This document shows, one piece after another, positions 9,502 through 21,244 of a DNA stretch of 64,000 bases (position 1 is the stretch's first letter; each line of letters opens with the position of its first letter). Below the pieces are notes generated by a model. The model was not told the DNA's origin. It ran no database searches and saw only the letters and a list, made by a program, of their open reading frames with translations. The stretch covers positions 13,158,001 to 13,222,000 of the forward strand of contig OY997588.1 in the NCBI GenBank assembly GCA_963921825.1. Reading direction: 5' to 3'. A program made the translations under genes and the position numbers. This stretch comes from Erodium maritimum (Eukaryota; Streptophyta; Magnoliopsida; Geraniales; Geraniaceae).

Positions 9502-11393
9502 CTAGATTGATACAGTATAAACACCTAAAACTCAACTTACTATGACCAGGTATCCTTATCTATAAACATCGTATAATATCAGAAAACATAACACTTCATT
9601 TCTAAGAATAATAAGTCAATTTTATGAGTAAACGAAGTCAATTATTTACTATCCCAAATCAAATGCACAGTTGCAGGGCCAAGGGCCTTATCCATTAGCA
9701 TAAAAATGATTTAAGGTATGATCATGTTTTGTCTTTTTGTGTGTTACAGCTGCATGTATAAACACTTCTATAACTGCTTACACATTGTGAAAGTCAATAC
9801 AAAATTTCTAGAAGATGGCAGCCATCAGGCCCCTAACAGCACGAAAAAAAAGTAATAACGAGGCAATCTCAATATATTGATGTTCCTCTCTAAATTGCAT
9901 CTCAACTAAAATAAACTAAAACCCCAATTTTCTTGGAAGGAAACATGAATATACCTTCCCCAAATCTCATAGCCTTTCTTTTTTATGTCACATGTTTCCT
10001 TAGTTTTTTGTATTATTTCCGCATTTGGTAATCAAAAATTCACCAAAGCTTACTCATCTCCCACAGAGCTTTTACTGGAATGGAAACTAAGAAATTAAAT
10101 CTGATTGATAAAACAAACATCCGAGATATGGTTAGAAATATTTCCTAAGTCTAGCTTAATTGTATGTTTCCTATTTCTAGGTTTCTATTAGGACTGTTAC
10201 CTATTAGTTGTCTTTCCTATTCTTCGTTTCCTAGCTAATGACTTTCCCAATACAAAGGGCTCTCAAATTGTATTTCATAATCAAGTCATCAATCAATAAT
10301 ATATTTCGGATTTAAAAAAAAAATGATAACTTGAGGATTCTGAAAATATCTGTCTTGCATACATCTCAACTCTAAAGGGTAAAAACCTAAATCTCAAATA
10401 TGCAGCGGATAACATGTGACCCTTCATGAAATAGAAAGCCATTATTTAGTGGGCTTAGTCCTTTCCTCCATATTTAATGAGCTTTTGTAGGTCACTTATC
10501 CAGTAGGACCTTCTGAGTTCTGACTATCCAGAACATTATGTAGCATAAAACACCATAAGTTTTTTTTTCTTACTACCCTACACACCTAAGAAACTCATCC
10601 TTATCAAAGGGCCCTTTAAAACTTGAACTACCATGTCAGGATAAGATATGAGGGTATAATAAATAGATTCACGTTATGAAATCCTTATGAGGAAAGTTCG
10701 ACAATTTATCCACAACACAAGAATAGCTAAGAAGCAAATCTATTGAAAACAGTTCTTCTATAATGTTTGATATTGACTGCTCATAAACACGCCTAATAAC
10801 TGAAGCTTTCTACAACAAGCTTTCCCAAGAATAATTAGAGATCAGGTCGAATCACTCACTCTTCTACACCCGATAAAAATCCTCAGGCAAAGCTGGAACT
10901 AGAGGAGTACTTGTTACATCTCTAGTTTCATCTCCACCATAACAGATCAGTTAAAAACTTAATAAATAACCAAATTATGACCCTCGGAGCTAAAGAAGAA
11001 CTGAGACAGCAAAATCCACAAAATTGAAGACAAGAGTTAAGCTATTGCAAATGTAATTGAACAGAACATCAGGAGATGGGAACAAGCAAGCACCATGGTA
11101 TCAAAATCAAACATCATTCAATTCAGATAAAACCCTACCTCAGAACAGAGCCAAATTAGGAAAAGAAAAGAAGAAGAAAAACAACTGTTGAAAAGAAAGA
11201 TTGAAGCTACATAATCAAAACCATGAGAGCTGTATAAATCATTGAAACTAAACTCGAACATCATCGGTTCATCACTCTCCAAACAGATTATGCATACAAA
11301 AATGACCAATACACAACCCGTGCCGACATATACACACACTAATAGACATATACATACATGTAGAGTGATAGAGATAGAGAGAGAGAGACCTAC
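9502..11393 (-). other. Inferred 5' UTR intron of the GBF1-like gene
   Basis: The start ATG at 9499-9501 is directly preceded in transcript sense by CAATCTAG, a possible acceptor. A possible donor GTAGGT lies at 11393 and downward, followed by a (GA)n/(CT)n tract at about 11370-11390. Plant GBF genes commonly carry a leader intron. The leader exon itself (11394 to about 11500) has no ATG. These borders are inference. Confidence 0.4.
10139..10320. mobile_element. Possible retroelement terminal fragment
   Basis: The block from TTTCCTAAGTCTAGC to TCATCAATCAATAATATATTT, followed by an A-run at about 10314-10322, resembles the transcript-end part of plant retroelement termini. No terminal duplication was found. 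It lies within the inferred leader intron of the GBF1-like gene. The assignment is weak. Confidence 0.25.
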
Positions 11394-11499
11394 TTTAATG
11401 GCGTTGGAGAAGGAATGATGTGGAATTCCAGGTGGAGCGGACGGAGCTGGAAGTAGAGAGGTTGAGGTGGTTTGTTTGTCCAACGAACCCGATTTTTTT

Positions 11500-11999
11500 T
11501 GTAATTAAAAAGGATAGAGATCAACGGCTGAGGATTTAGAACTGTAAACCCCGAATCTGTACGGTCAGGAATGCGCCCACTACTCTTCTGTGTGTCTGTG
11601 AAGTGTTCTGTTACAGTCCTGCTGCTACGGTTCGAAACGGTGTATAGGAAATCGGAACGGAGGAGAGTCGGACACCGTACCGGGAATTTCGGAGGAGGAG
11701 GGAGGGGTGATCGGGATCAGGTGTGGCGGAGTCCTATAGGAGGCAGCGGTTGCTAGGTTTTGTCTGGCTGACACGTGCGGAGACGTAGGACTCCAGCTGT
11801 CCCCGTTTTAGTGGATTATGACACTGACAATGCTGAAGAGGTTTGGATGACTCATCGGATAACATTAATTATTTACAACATTGTTGCTTTATCCTTTTGT
11901 ATTCATGAAACCAAGACCAGCTCAAAGGACCCAAGCCACTTGGGCTAGCATGGTTGGTTTGATGGAAGATGGTCTTGAGCAATTTATATGTATAGTCAA
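11500..11999 (-). promoter_or_regulatory. Upstream region of the GBF1-like gene with a G-box
   Basis: ACACGTGC contains the palindromic G-box CACGTG at 11772-11777, roughly 270 bp upstream of the inferred leader exon. This is the core that GBF proteins bind, so autoregulation is possible but unproven. Nothing else was recognised up to the Mutator-like element at 12000. Confidence 0.4.
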
Positions 12000-13225
12000 G
12001 GGGAAACGCCACATCCAGACTATGTTTCCCCTTTATTTCCATCACCTAAACTGTGACTTACCTTCCGTCTCAATTTCACACGGCGAACTGTTCGCGATTT
12101 TTTTAAAGTATCAAAATATGTTTATTTTAATTGTACCGTTCGTTTTTTCCGCACGTGCGTGTCAAATTTTACATAGATGGCCAGAATGCCCTCATATGTT
12201 TCACCTTTGTTTCCACTATCCAAACTGCGACTTACCTTTCGTCTCAATTCCACACGGCGAACTATTCGCGATTCCCCTAAAGTATCAAAGTCTGTTTATT
12301 TTGACAGCATCGTTCTCGATGTGGAGATCCCTTCCTCGCTACTCGAGTTTCGGCGTTGTAGCCCGTCGTAGCGGTGATGGTTGACGAAAGAGAAGTTGAG
12401 GTTGAAGTAAGAGGAGTGGAGCTGGGAGGGGACGGACATGGAGTAGCTGGATCTGAAATCGTCACTACCTTCCTTCAGCCCGTTCTCGCCAGAGGTTCTC
12501 TGAAGCTTCAAGTTCGTGTCCATAGTTCTCTAAAGCATATGTTTTTGTCCGGATCTGAAGCTTCGAGTTCGTGTCCATAGCTCTCTGAAGCATATGTTTG
12601 TGTCTAGATATCAAAGTTTCATTTTTGTTCCAATTGTAATTCATTTTTCAGATCACATGAAGATGAATCACAAAGGATTTTGATTGCGCTTTTGTTTCAT
12701 TTTTGTTTTAGTTCTCTTCATATTTCAATTTTGATTGATTAAGGCAAAGGTTTACAGAAAATTAATAAGGAAAATGAAGAAAATTTTCAGGAAAATTAAT
12801 AAGTATTTATTAATAAAATTCAAAGGATTTTTGTTTCTAAAAATAAATAAAAATTAAAAGGAAAATTAATTTGTTTGAAGGTTAAGCTCAATTTTGAGAG
12901 AAAATGTGTCTTTTCCCAACGACTAACAACGCTAAAGTATCAAAATAAACATATTTTGATACTTTAGGGGAATCACGAATAGTTCGTTGTGTGGAATTGA
13001 GACGAAAGGTAAGTCGCAGTTTGGATGATGGAAACAAGTTAAGCTCAATTTTGAGGGCAAATGTGTCTTTTCCCAACGAAAACTAACGGTGATGTCAAAA
13101 TAAATAGATTTTGATACTTTAGGGGAATCACGAATAGTTCGCCGTGTGGAATTGAGACGAAAGGTAAGTCGCAGTTTGGATGGTGGAAACAAAGGTGAAA
13201 CATAGTTCGGATGTGACGTTTCCCT
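12000..13225. mobile_element. Mutator-like non-autonomous element, long nested TIRs
   Basis: A perfect 9-bp target duplication TATAGTCAA flanks it at 11991-11999 and 13226-13234. Nine base pairs is the size made by Mutator transposases. The left terminus GGGGAAACGCCACATCC matches the inward-read right terminus AGGGAAACGTCACATCC. Each arm holds two copies of a module of about 110-140 bp containing TCAATTCCACACGGCGAAC: left at 12000-12150 and 12180-12310, right at 12935-13030 and 13085-13215. The centre (about 12310-12600) is GC-richer with short open frames and an internal duplication around CTCTGAAGCTTC. No transposase is present. Confidence 0.85.
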
Positions 13226-13235
13226 TATAGTCAAT

Positions 13236-13722
13236 GCTGTAAAAAAATCCCCGCCTAGAGGCGCCTAGGCCCTGCCTAGGCGTTGAAATGGGCTATGCCG
13301 ACCCGATTTATCCTCCTGGGGCGCTCCAGGTCGTTTGGACGGAATATGACCAATTAATCCCCGATTCGGCCGATTAATCACCGCCTGACCGATTAATTGA
13401 GCGGGCCGATCAGGCGTCGGATCGGATACGTAGTTAAAAAAACAGTTTCTAACCTTCTACAAACCAAGTGAAACTATAAAATTATGCTAGTTGATGGTCA
13501 TACTTATTGATATTCTTTTAAGAATCGTACGATACTTTTACTTTAGTATAATATCTATGTTTTTTAATATATTTAATGTTCGATATTATTAATATTTTTT
13601 ATATAGTATAATATAAATTTTGATAATATATAATAAAAAATAATAAAATAATAATTCGATTAATCCCCGCCTAGCGCCTAGGACCCCTCCCGCCCGACTA
13701 ACGCCTAACGTTTTTTACAACC
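13236..13722. mobile_element. GCCTAGGCG-rich inverted-repeat MITE, possibly hAT
   Basis: The ends GCTGTAAAAAA and TTTTTTACAAC face each other. Both flanks carry CCCCGCCTAG/GCGCCTAGG words and CGATTAATC phrases in opposite order. Such CTAGGCG-type MITEs are common in plant genomes. No target duplication could be confirmed, partly because the Mutator-like element ends two bases before it. Confidence 0.5.
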
Positions 13723-13854
13723 TTGTTAGAGGACGATCTTGAGAAATTTATATATAATTAGAGGATCAGACTATGGGGGTTGTAAGTACCGCCTAAGCTT
13801 TAAGTTTTTCTTTGGTGTTTTTTTTATAATACTTTGTTTGTGATAGTGAGGTTG

Positions 13855-14215
13855 ACTAGAAGAGACATATGTGTGGTTTAGATGAGGGTGAGATGTGTTT
13901 GGAGAGATGAGACTATTATCATGCGATTTTTGAGTGTAAGACAACGGTTACAGCGTGGAACGCTTCACCTCTTGATATATAGGTTTAATTTATCAAGTTC
14001 TAATGTCTTATATTTTCTACCAGAGAGGCTATCAGATGAGGATCTTGCAACCTAGGCTGTGACTGCTTGTATGATTTGGAGCGAGAGAAACTGGGTTCTT
14101 TATGGGAAGCTTGAGAGGGACTTTGATTAACTGACAACGGCTTGCCTGGGTTGGATTCAGGAGTTTCGTTCCTCTGCCCTCAGGGATAGGCGGGGTCGGG
14201 TGACAAAATAAATAA
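13855..14215 (+). mobile_element. LINE fragment: zf-RVT / RNase H junction
   Basis: Plus-strand frames read HAIFECKTTVTAWNASPL and then WMIWSERNWVLYGKLER. This pattern (a C..HA.FEC..W motif followed by an IW..RN...G motif) is typical of the region after reverse transcriptase in plant L1-like elements. The frames are shifted relative to one another, and no reverse transcriptase is present nearby. Confidence 0.6.
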
Positions 14216-15299
14216 ATATAATATACACATATTTTATTCCAAAGTTTGGATCTGAAATAGATATTTATATATACATTTATTTTATTTTGTCTTCTTCATA
14301 TAATAACCTAATATAATTTCATTATATTAGTAATTAGAAAACGAGTTTGAATAAATTTATATTATATCAAATATAATATAATTATATTCACTTAATTGGA
14401 TTTTATAGTCCAACTCGATTTTGAGCTTGTTGTTGTGTGTGACCCCGTAGTCTCATACAACGTTGGTAGTGAGCCCGAAATCCCCGTTTCGTCCACATGT
14501 CATAATTGTCCTCTAGCAAGACATTATGGCTTCCCAAACTTGTATGAAGATCGTCAATCTGATTTAACATTTTAACGTTAATATCTTAATCCCTTTGTCA
14601 TCGATATCTTGATTGAATATAAGGCATATGATTGTCATCTTTATTTTATTCGATCGTTAGTTTCTTGATCTTAAGTAGACTGCAAGTGATAACTCATTAT
14701 CAATTCGCATGGTCATGCATTTCTGCAGCCTCACTTATCAAGGGGCCCAAACGATATCTCTCATATTTACATGAGTGACAAATCTCTTATCAGTCGCTCA
14801 CATTCCTCACATAGACAATTATGTATTAAACAACAATCTTTATTATTGTCTGGTTAAAGACAACGTTGAACTGCATCAACACACACAACCACCTATGTAG
14901 AAATTCATGACAACTATATGGTCAAAGGACTTAAGTCATATTACGGTACTGAGAAATACTCATGACAGTTCCTATATAGTATTCTCACAGTGGGTCATCA
15001 AATACCATTTTCCTAAATGACATCTATAATTTGACTTCATATCCAATATGAATGATCAGTTAACGTGATCATCAGCCAACATCATACTAGTCTTAGTATA
15101 TCGGTTTGACCAGGGATCGTCGGAATAATACTCTTTTTCTTCTAAGAGTTTTACTATCAAGTCATGTACTTGATGATCTTAGAAAGAGTCGATTATTCAC
15201 GCAATTAACATTTAACAAAATGATAATGAAAGTGTCAATGTATTAATAAATGATAATGTCATACATGAAAATATTGGCCTAGGGCACAAAACTAACATT
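14216..15299. mobile_element. Non-coding retroelement-like block
   Basis: About 1 kb has no open frame. Read on the minus strand its right edge gives TGTTAGTTTTGTGCCCTAGG, which resembles the start of a long terminal repeat, and the body lacks genes. No second terminal repeat or target duplication was found. It may be part of a large gene-poor LTR derivative. Confidence 0.3.
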
Positions 15300-16110
15300 T
15301 TGATCTCCGGTGTGGTTGAAACTGCGTAACCGATCAAATATCATCGGTCTAAAACTGACTAGATCTGGTGGTCTCGGACCGGAGACAGTCTGTAGTTTTG
15401 AAAAACCGGAGATGTCCAATGCGATATCGGGATTAGGCTCATCGATCGGTTCCCTCATAGGCATTTCAATTATCGAAGACCACCGTTAGAGAATGGAACT
15501 CATGCATTGGCCTTCCCAACACCGGGTCCACTATCCCACTAGGTTTCGACCTACTTGGACTACTGAATCGATCCCCAACACAAGATCTCCTACCCATGCA
15601 TTGGCACATACTTGAAGTCGAAACATATATCCGCTCGCCCTGAGTCATTACCTCCTACAGCCCTGGGAGTATGACCAAGTGAGGCGACTACGATACAGGA
15701 TCTCCTTCCCAACCAAGAACTATTCTTGTTTGGTGTAAGGAACGTGTATGCCTCGGTGCCCCCAACCCTTGGAAACCCACGGAGGGGCAAAATTAGGTTC
15801 CGTCTCCCCGACGTTAGGGTGACCACCCCCTGCCCAAAAGAAGAGGAGTCTTGACGTCCCCCAACCAAGCACATGAATCGAATGCTCTGGAGAATGCCGA
15901 GGCAAGGTTTACGAAGCAACCTCGTCAAGATCAACGAGTGTGCCCTCGAACAATGAGGTATGCGTGGGGACGCGTACCTCGCCCTACCAAGGTCGGCATC
16001 AACCGGACCCCCTGTTTTTCCCGTTTCATGGTGTTCTCCCTAGATGTTGTTATCCCCTCAAGTGACCCCTATCATCTACCACAAGAATCTTCAGGTCGAG
16101 TCAGGAAATG
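15300..16110. other. GC-richer stretch, unclassified
   Basis: Overlapping minus-strand frames of 60-114 codons (15279-15934) and one plus frame (15851-16135) are present. None resembles a known protein. It is the target into which the solo LTR at 16111 inserted, so it predates that insertion. It is probably a decayed repeat. Confidence 0.3.
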
Positions 16111-18896
16111 TGTCACGCCCCAAATCCAGTTTTGACCGGACTCAAGACGTGAACTTAAAATACTAAATAAACACGGTAAAAATTACGATATATAAAACTC
16201 AAAAGTGATAATAAAACAATTGAAAGAGTTAACAGCTCATAAAACCCGGTATACAAAGTTTGGTTCAAAAACAACAGCACGTCACTAGACCAACTAGACA
16301 AGACCCGCGCCAGCTCCCAAGCTCAGTTATGTCCTGCTAGTACAAATCCCGCTCAACACCTGAAACACCACAAGGTAAGGGGGTGAGCTTTCACCCAGTA
16401 GGAAAAGTAGTTAAGGTAACGAACATCGGCTCACCACCACAAGTAACCGTCCAATTAGGGCATACTAGTACATCACGACTAATTACCAAACCGGGGTTCA
16501 TAGCCAATCTTACAATGCTCTTAACGACGACTTTCACACAATCAACAATAACAAACAGCAAACACAACCAACACAAAAACCAATAGTGCACACTTCCCGT
16601 ACCGCAATACCCGAACTCCGCCGGCTGTACACAGCCTGATACCGTCATAACAAACTGGTAGGTCAAGCATCAATCGGACTACCTATCGATCCAGAGGAGA
16701 CGCATAACGTCACAAAGATGTGTAACATCGAGAATGCCGGAAACATCCCTATGAGGACACATTCGTCGGGACCCTCGGAAACGTCTCCAAAGGACCATAG
16801 ATCATCGAGGCTGAAACACGGCACCTAGTGCCCCAACGCGACCCGTAGGCCCAACACGACCCGCAGACCCAACCACGACCCGTAGGCCCAACCACGACCC
16901 GTAGGCCCACTATGATATGATATGGCCCGTCGGCTCCGACCCGTCGGCTCCGACCCGTCGGCCCTATGCAATATGATATGATGTGGCCCATCGGCTCCGA
17001 CCCGTCGGCCCAATGCAAGATGATATGATGTGGCCCGTCGGCTCCGACCTGTCGGCCCTATGCAATATGATATGATACAGCCCGTTGGCTCCGACCCGTC
17101 GGCCCGATGCAAGATGATATGATACGGCCCGTCGGCTCCGACCCGTAGGCCCAATCACAACCGGAATACCATCCTCAAGGAACACATAACAAGTTAATAT
17201 CACGCATCGAATGCCACAGATCAAACACGGCTCACCAAGCCCAACAATCTTACCACAAATACACAACACGTCGGTCTATCACTCACCCGACCATATCACA
17301 ACCAAGAGTTCACAAAGCACAGTCACGGCACACTTGCCCACGCATAGTACCAGCATACTCACCGGATATACAAGTCTTGACCATTAAACTTATTGACACT
17401 AAGTCACACAACATGCATCTCAAACAGATCAGGCATATCAATCAGCACACAACCTACGGCTCGACATGGCCATTCTACCAGCACGACAAGTTCCCAAGTA
17501 TTGAAAGCGGCTATACTGGTGAATCACATCCTACATGTTACTAAGACTCGTCCGATTATTTGATAATCAAAACGTTCGTTCCAGTATCCTCCCTCACTTC
17601 GCGCAGCATCTCTCCCACTCACCTCCCTCTCTCGATCCAGACCTCTTCATCGTTCCGGCCGTCTCTCCCTCTTCTCTGTGCAACGCCGAGCCGCCGTCGG
17701 CGTTCTCCTCTCCCTCTCTCATCTTCTCCATTCAACACTTACCAGCCACCGCCCCTCTCCGTCTCCCCTCTCCGACCCCCACTCTCTCCCTCACCTTCTT
17801 CTTCTCCTTCTTCTCCGGCGCCTTTCTCCCACGCGTAGCAGAGTCGTCGTCGCCCCGCCACCAAGAAGTTCACGCCGAGCTAGCCCTCGCCGGTCTCGAC
17901 CGGATCTGAAACGAGGGAAGGCTCATCGTGCTTCACAACCCCCACGGCCGCAACCGCCGCCGCCGCCGCCTTTCTTTTCCCTAAGGTGAGCGTTGGAACG
18001 AGAGGCCTCGACCGGCTTTATCACCGCCGGTGACCGGTCGGGAATCGGACCCAAATCTCTTCCCCTGCTTTTTCCTTTTCTCTTCTCGATCTTTCTGGAT
18101 CTGTCTGGTTGTTTAGAGACGAAATTGAATCGAGAAGTTTAAGAAATTAATTTGTTAAAAGGTATATAAACTAAAACAAGTTCAGATTTGATTAAAGGAA
18201 GAAAAGACGGGATTTTGGGACTGTTGGACAAAACCGTGGACTGAATCTGGAACGAGTAATCTGGACGAATAAATCGGACTTAGAACGGGACAAAGAGGAA
18301 CGCTGAATCGGGTACCTCGGGAATTGTGTCTCGAAGCCCGTGTCTCGGGAATTGTGCCTCGAAACCCGTATCTTGGGATCAGTGCCTCGGGATTCATGTC
18401 TCGGGAAACGTGTACCGGGTTCGGTGTTCGGAGCTCGAATGCTCGAACCTGATTCGTCGTACAATCCCGCTTTTGATCCGTTCGAATCTAAAAGACAACT
18501 TGATGTTTTAACTTGGACTGTACATGAACTGAGCGTAAGTTTTACCTGTTCATTCAGACTTGGACTTCGCCGAGAAGACCGGAGTTGAATTCAGACTAGG
18601 ACTTCACCTGAGAAGACCGGAGATAGGCTCGGACGTCATCAGCTAGGAGACGCAGCTGTTGTGACCGCCTTGAGGTAGGGAAAGTCGCAAATACCGGTTC
18701 GATTGTGTAAAGTTACTAGTATGCATGCTAGGGCCGGGTCTGGATCGAGCCTGGTCCGCCCTGTCCAGCCCAAACCCTTTTTTTTAAATCTTCTTATTTC
18801 GCGCTCGATTAAAATTCTCGATCCGATTTTCAGCCAAGACGCTTTAAAACGATAATTTTAACAATTTAGTTTCTTTAACCCGGGGCGGGCTTTACA
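16111..18896 (-). mobile_element. Solo LTR 1, Ty3/Gypsy-like family
   Basis: On the plus strand the block starts TGTCACGCCCC and ends CGGGCTTTACA, so in element sense it runs TGTAAAGCCC...GGGGCGTGACA. The 5-bp duplication AAATG flanks it at 16106-16110 and 18897-18901. No internal region remains, so it is a solo LTR. It shares its ends and the phrase GTAGGAAAAGTAGTTAAGGT with the LTRs at 28832 and 32896. Open frames inside (for example 17535-17909) are incidental. Confidence 0.85.
16914..17160. repeat. 47-bp tandem repeat within solo LTR 1
   Basis: The phrase GATATGAT-x-GGCCCGTCGGCTC recurs at about 16914, 16975, 17022, 17069 and 17116. The steps are 47 bp, except the first, which is 61 bp because of an extra 14-bp CTCCGACCCGTCGG copy. 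Before it, 16838-16908 carries shorter CGACCCGTAGGCCCAAC units. Confidence 0.85.
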
Positions 18897-19059
18897 AAAT
18901 GACCACCACCAGTTGTAGTTGACCAGTAATAATCTTGAGGATTCCCTCGCATTTGCTTCCCCTGGATTAGTCGGGTATAATAGTTATAGGGTTAGCATCC
19001 AGAAACCCAATTTCTAGACCTCGTCTCGCCCTCTTATCATATCTCATATTTGTACTTTT

Positions 19060-19330
19060 TTTTTGAAATAAAGATTCATTAAACATAATAAACCTTTACA
19101 CACCATAGAAAGAAAGCATTGCATCCACGGTTGAACTCGATAACCCGAGGGATGACTAGTATGATGATAGCTCTTGAAATAGGGCGAAGCAACGCCTAGA
19201 CAACCAATGACCAAGTTAGATTTTCTTATCGACGTTCCAGGAAGAACCACCGATAAAGAGACCCAACTGATCACGTCACCAAAGGTAGCAACCATGCCTA
19301 ACGAAGACCCGCTTGTCAAAGACAAGTCAT
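19060..19330 (-). mobile_element. LINE 3' end fragment
   Basis: In minus sense the segment ends ATGAATCTTTATTTCAAAAA, a poly(A) tail preceded by a T-rich end. The upstream frame contains GYRVQPWMQCFLSM, a phrase resembling the end of plant LINE units. It is 5' truncated. Confidence 0.45.
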
Positions 19331-19721
19331 TGACGACGGGTTCCTCGTTAATGGGACTTACAGGAAAAAAATAACAACATCAACAAAACAGAAGAAACTC
19401 GTGGCCGACCTCTAGTGGTCGAGCTTGAGATCGAAGCGAGGGGGAGATGGATGACACTAACAATGCATATTAGATCTACTTGGGGCTATGGCACGAGACT
19501 GCTCGAGAGAGCACTATAAGCAGGAGCATGGCTCTACAGCTGCGACGGACGGTGGGAATAAATTTGATTGTCTGGCTGGAAGAGGAGCATGGTGGAGAGG
19601 CTCGTGTAGAGTAGTCCGGGTCGTCGTTGTCGGGGGATAAGGCCGGAGGGAGGGTAATGGGTTATCGGTTGTCGGGAGGTGAGGCTGTTGAAGGAACCGG
19701 GGTAGGAGGGCGGTGCAAGGG

Positions 19722-20396
19722 TATGGATGGAAATGGGTAGGGTATGGGTCTGGTTTTGTGATACTCGTACCCTACCCGATTTTAATACCTAATACCCATA
19801 CCCTACCCATACCCGATCAGTACCCGCTCAATACCCTACCCAATCTCTACCCGTTCGGGTCGGGTATTACCCCACCCGATTTGTTCATATGACATGTGGA
19901 TTATAAAACAAAAAAAAATTAGGAACTAAGTAATCATTCTATATAAATTTAAGTAGTAAAAATAAGAAACTATGGAAAATTTTCCACGTCTCAAATATCA
20001 ACATACAACAATTTTAAAATCAAGTAACAACCAAGTAAAAATAATCCTTTTCAAATTTGTTTTTTTGATGATCAATTAACCCGAATGAATTGTGTGGTAT
20101 TATGGGCTTATGAGTAATGATCGTAGAACCTTTTAATTCTAGTTGACTTATTATTAGGTTTATTATTGGAACTTATTTATGTATATAATATAAATAAATA
20201 AATATATGTGTGTGTTATAAGATCGGATCGGGTTCGGGGCGGGTAAGGCCAAACCCGTATCCTACCCTTACCCGGTCAATGTACATGGTCAACGGGTAAT
20301 ACCCTACCCCATTTAAATAATACCCGGTCAATACCCTACCCAATCGGGTTGGGTACATCAGGTATCCGTCGGGTTCGGGTTGTTTTGCCATCCTTA
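19722..20396. mobile_element. hAT-type non-autonomous transposon
   Basis: A perfect 8-bp duplication TGCAAGGG flanks it at 19714-19721 and 20397-20404, the size made by hAT transposases. The ends are TATGGATGGAAA and, read inward from the right, TAAGGATGGCAAA. Both arms are rich in TACCCG/CGGGTA words and the centre is AT-rich. No transposase is encoded. Confidence 0.85.
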
Positions 20397-20404
20397 TGCA
20401 AGGG

Positions 20405-21244
20405 GCATAATTGGTCGGAGAAGGGAGGGGTGAAACTAGTGACGGGTTTGGTCGGAGAAGGGCGTGGTGGGAGGAGAGAGGCGGATCTGGTCCATGGAAG
20501 AGTGGGATGGAGGTGGACGGCGGAGCTCGACGGGGGATGTCTGAAAGGCAGAGCAGATCTCTAGTGAAGCACAGAGCTCCGACGGCGGCCGGCGTGGTTG
20601 GGCAAGCACGACTGGGTCCTCATAACTCCGACGTTGCTCCGATAGCTGAAACTGTCCAGTCAAACAACTTGTTTGCACGAAGAAGATGCGGCCGAGAAAT
20701 CACCGGACCGAGAAGAGAGAGAAGAAAATCAGGACTTGTCACTCATGACCGGAGCCACGAGCACGGCCAACGATGACGGCATAGAGAAAATGAATAGGCA
20801 CCAATATAGTCTTCAGAGGGAGAGTATGTCTCTTCCTTATATCTGTACTCTTTATATATATTATTATCATCAATAAAACTCTACTTTATATGCTAAAAAA
20901 AACTATGAAAAATAATACCAACATGCAACGGGTTCTCAGGTAGGTTACTAGTTACTACACTACAAAACAATATGAAAGCATTCAAATATGAAACAAGAAA
21001 ATGAGCGAGAAAAGTTTTGATTATTCAAAGATCAGGTTCAAAAAGGCGGGCAGCGACAATGGGGCAGCCACGTCCCCTCCAAACCCAAAACCCCAAATGC
21101 AGGGAAAAGATTTGAATCAACAAGTTCTGTGATCTGTTATGACTTATGTGTTTCTTCTGTGTATTGTACAATGTCTATGTAACATTGCTCTCAACTTGCT
21201 ACTTCCACTACAGATAACTAACTACAAAGGAAAGAGAGAGTGTC
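20405..21244 (+). other. GC-rich block with A-run end, unclassified
   Basis: The DNA on both sides of the hAT insertion (19331-19713 and 20405-20895) reads as one GC-rich block. It ends with ATCAATAAAACTC and a poly(A)-like run at about 20894-20901, so it is probably a retroelement fragment in plus sense. From about 20905 to 21244 lies the 3' flank of the kinase gene. No host gene was recognised. Confidence 0.35.

Noticed and set aside
11118-11483. 121-codon minus-strand frame upstream of the GBF1-like gene
   Set aside because: It starts only at a non-ATG codon and spans the inferred leader exon and intron start, including a GA microsatellite.
16749-17269. Minus-strand frames rich in IGPTGRSRR repeats
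   Set aside because: These are translations of the 47-bp minisatellite in solo LTR 1, not protein repeats.
20349-20776. GC-rich frames on both strands after the hAT element
   Set aside because: No domain, and both strands are open because of high GC. The block ends in a poly(A)-like run, so a retroelement fragment is more likely than a gene.
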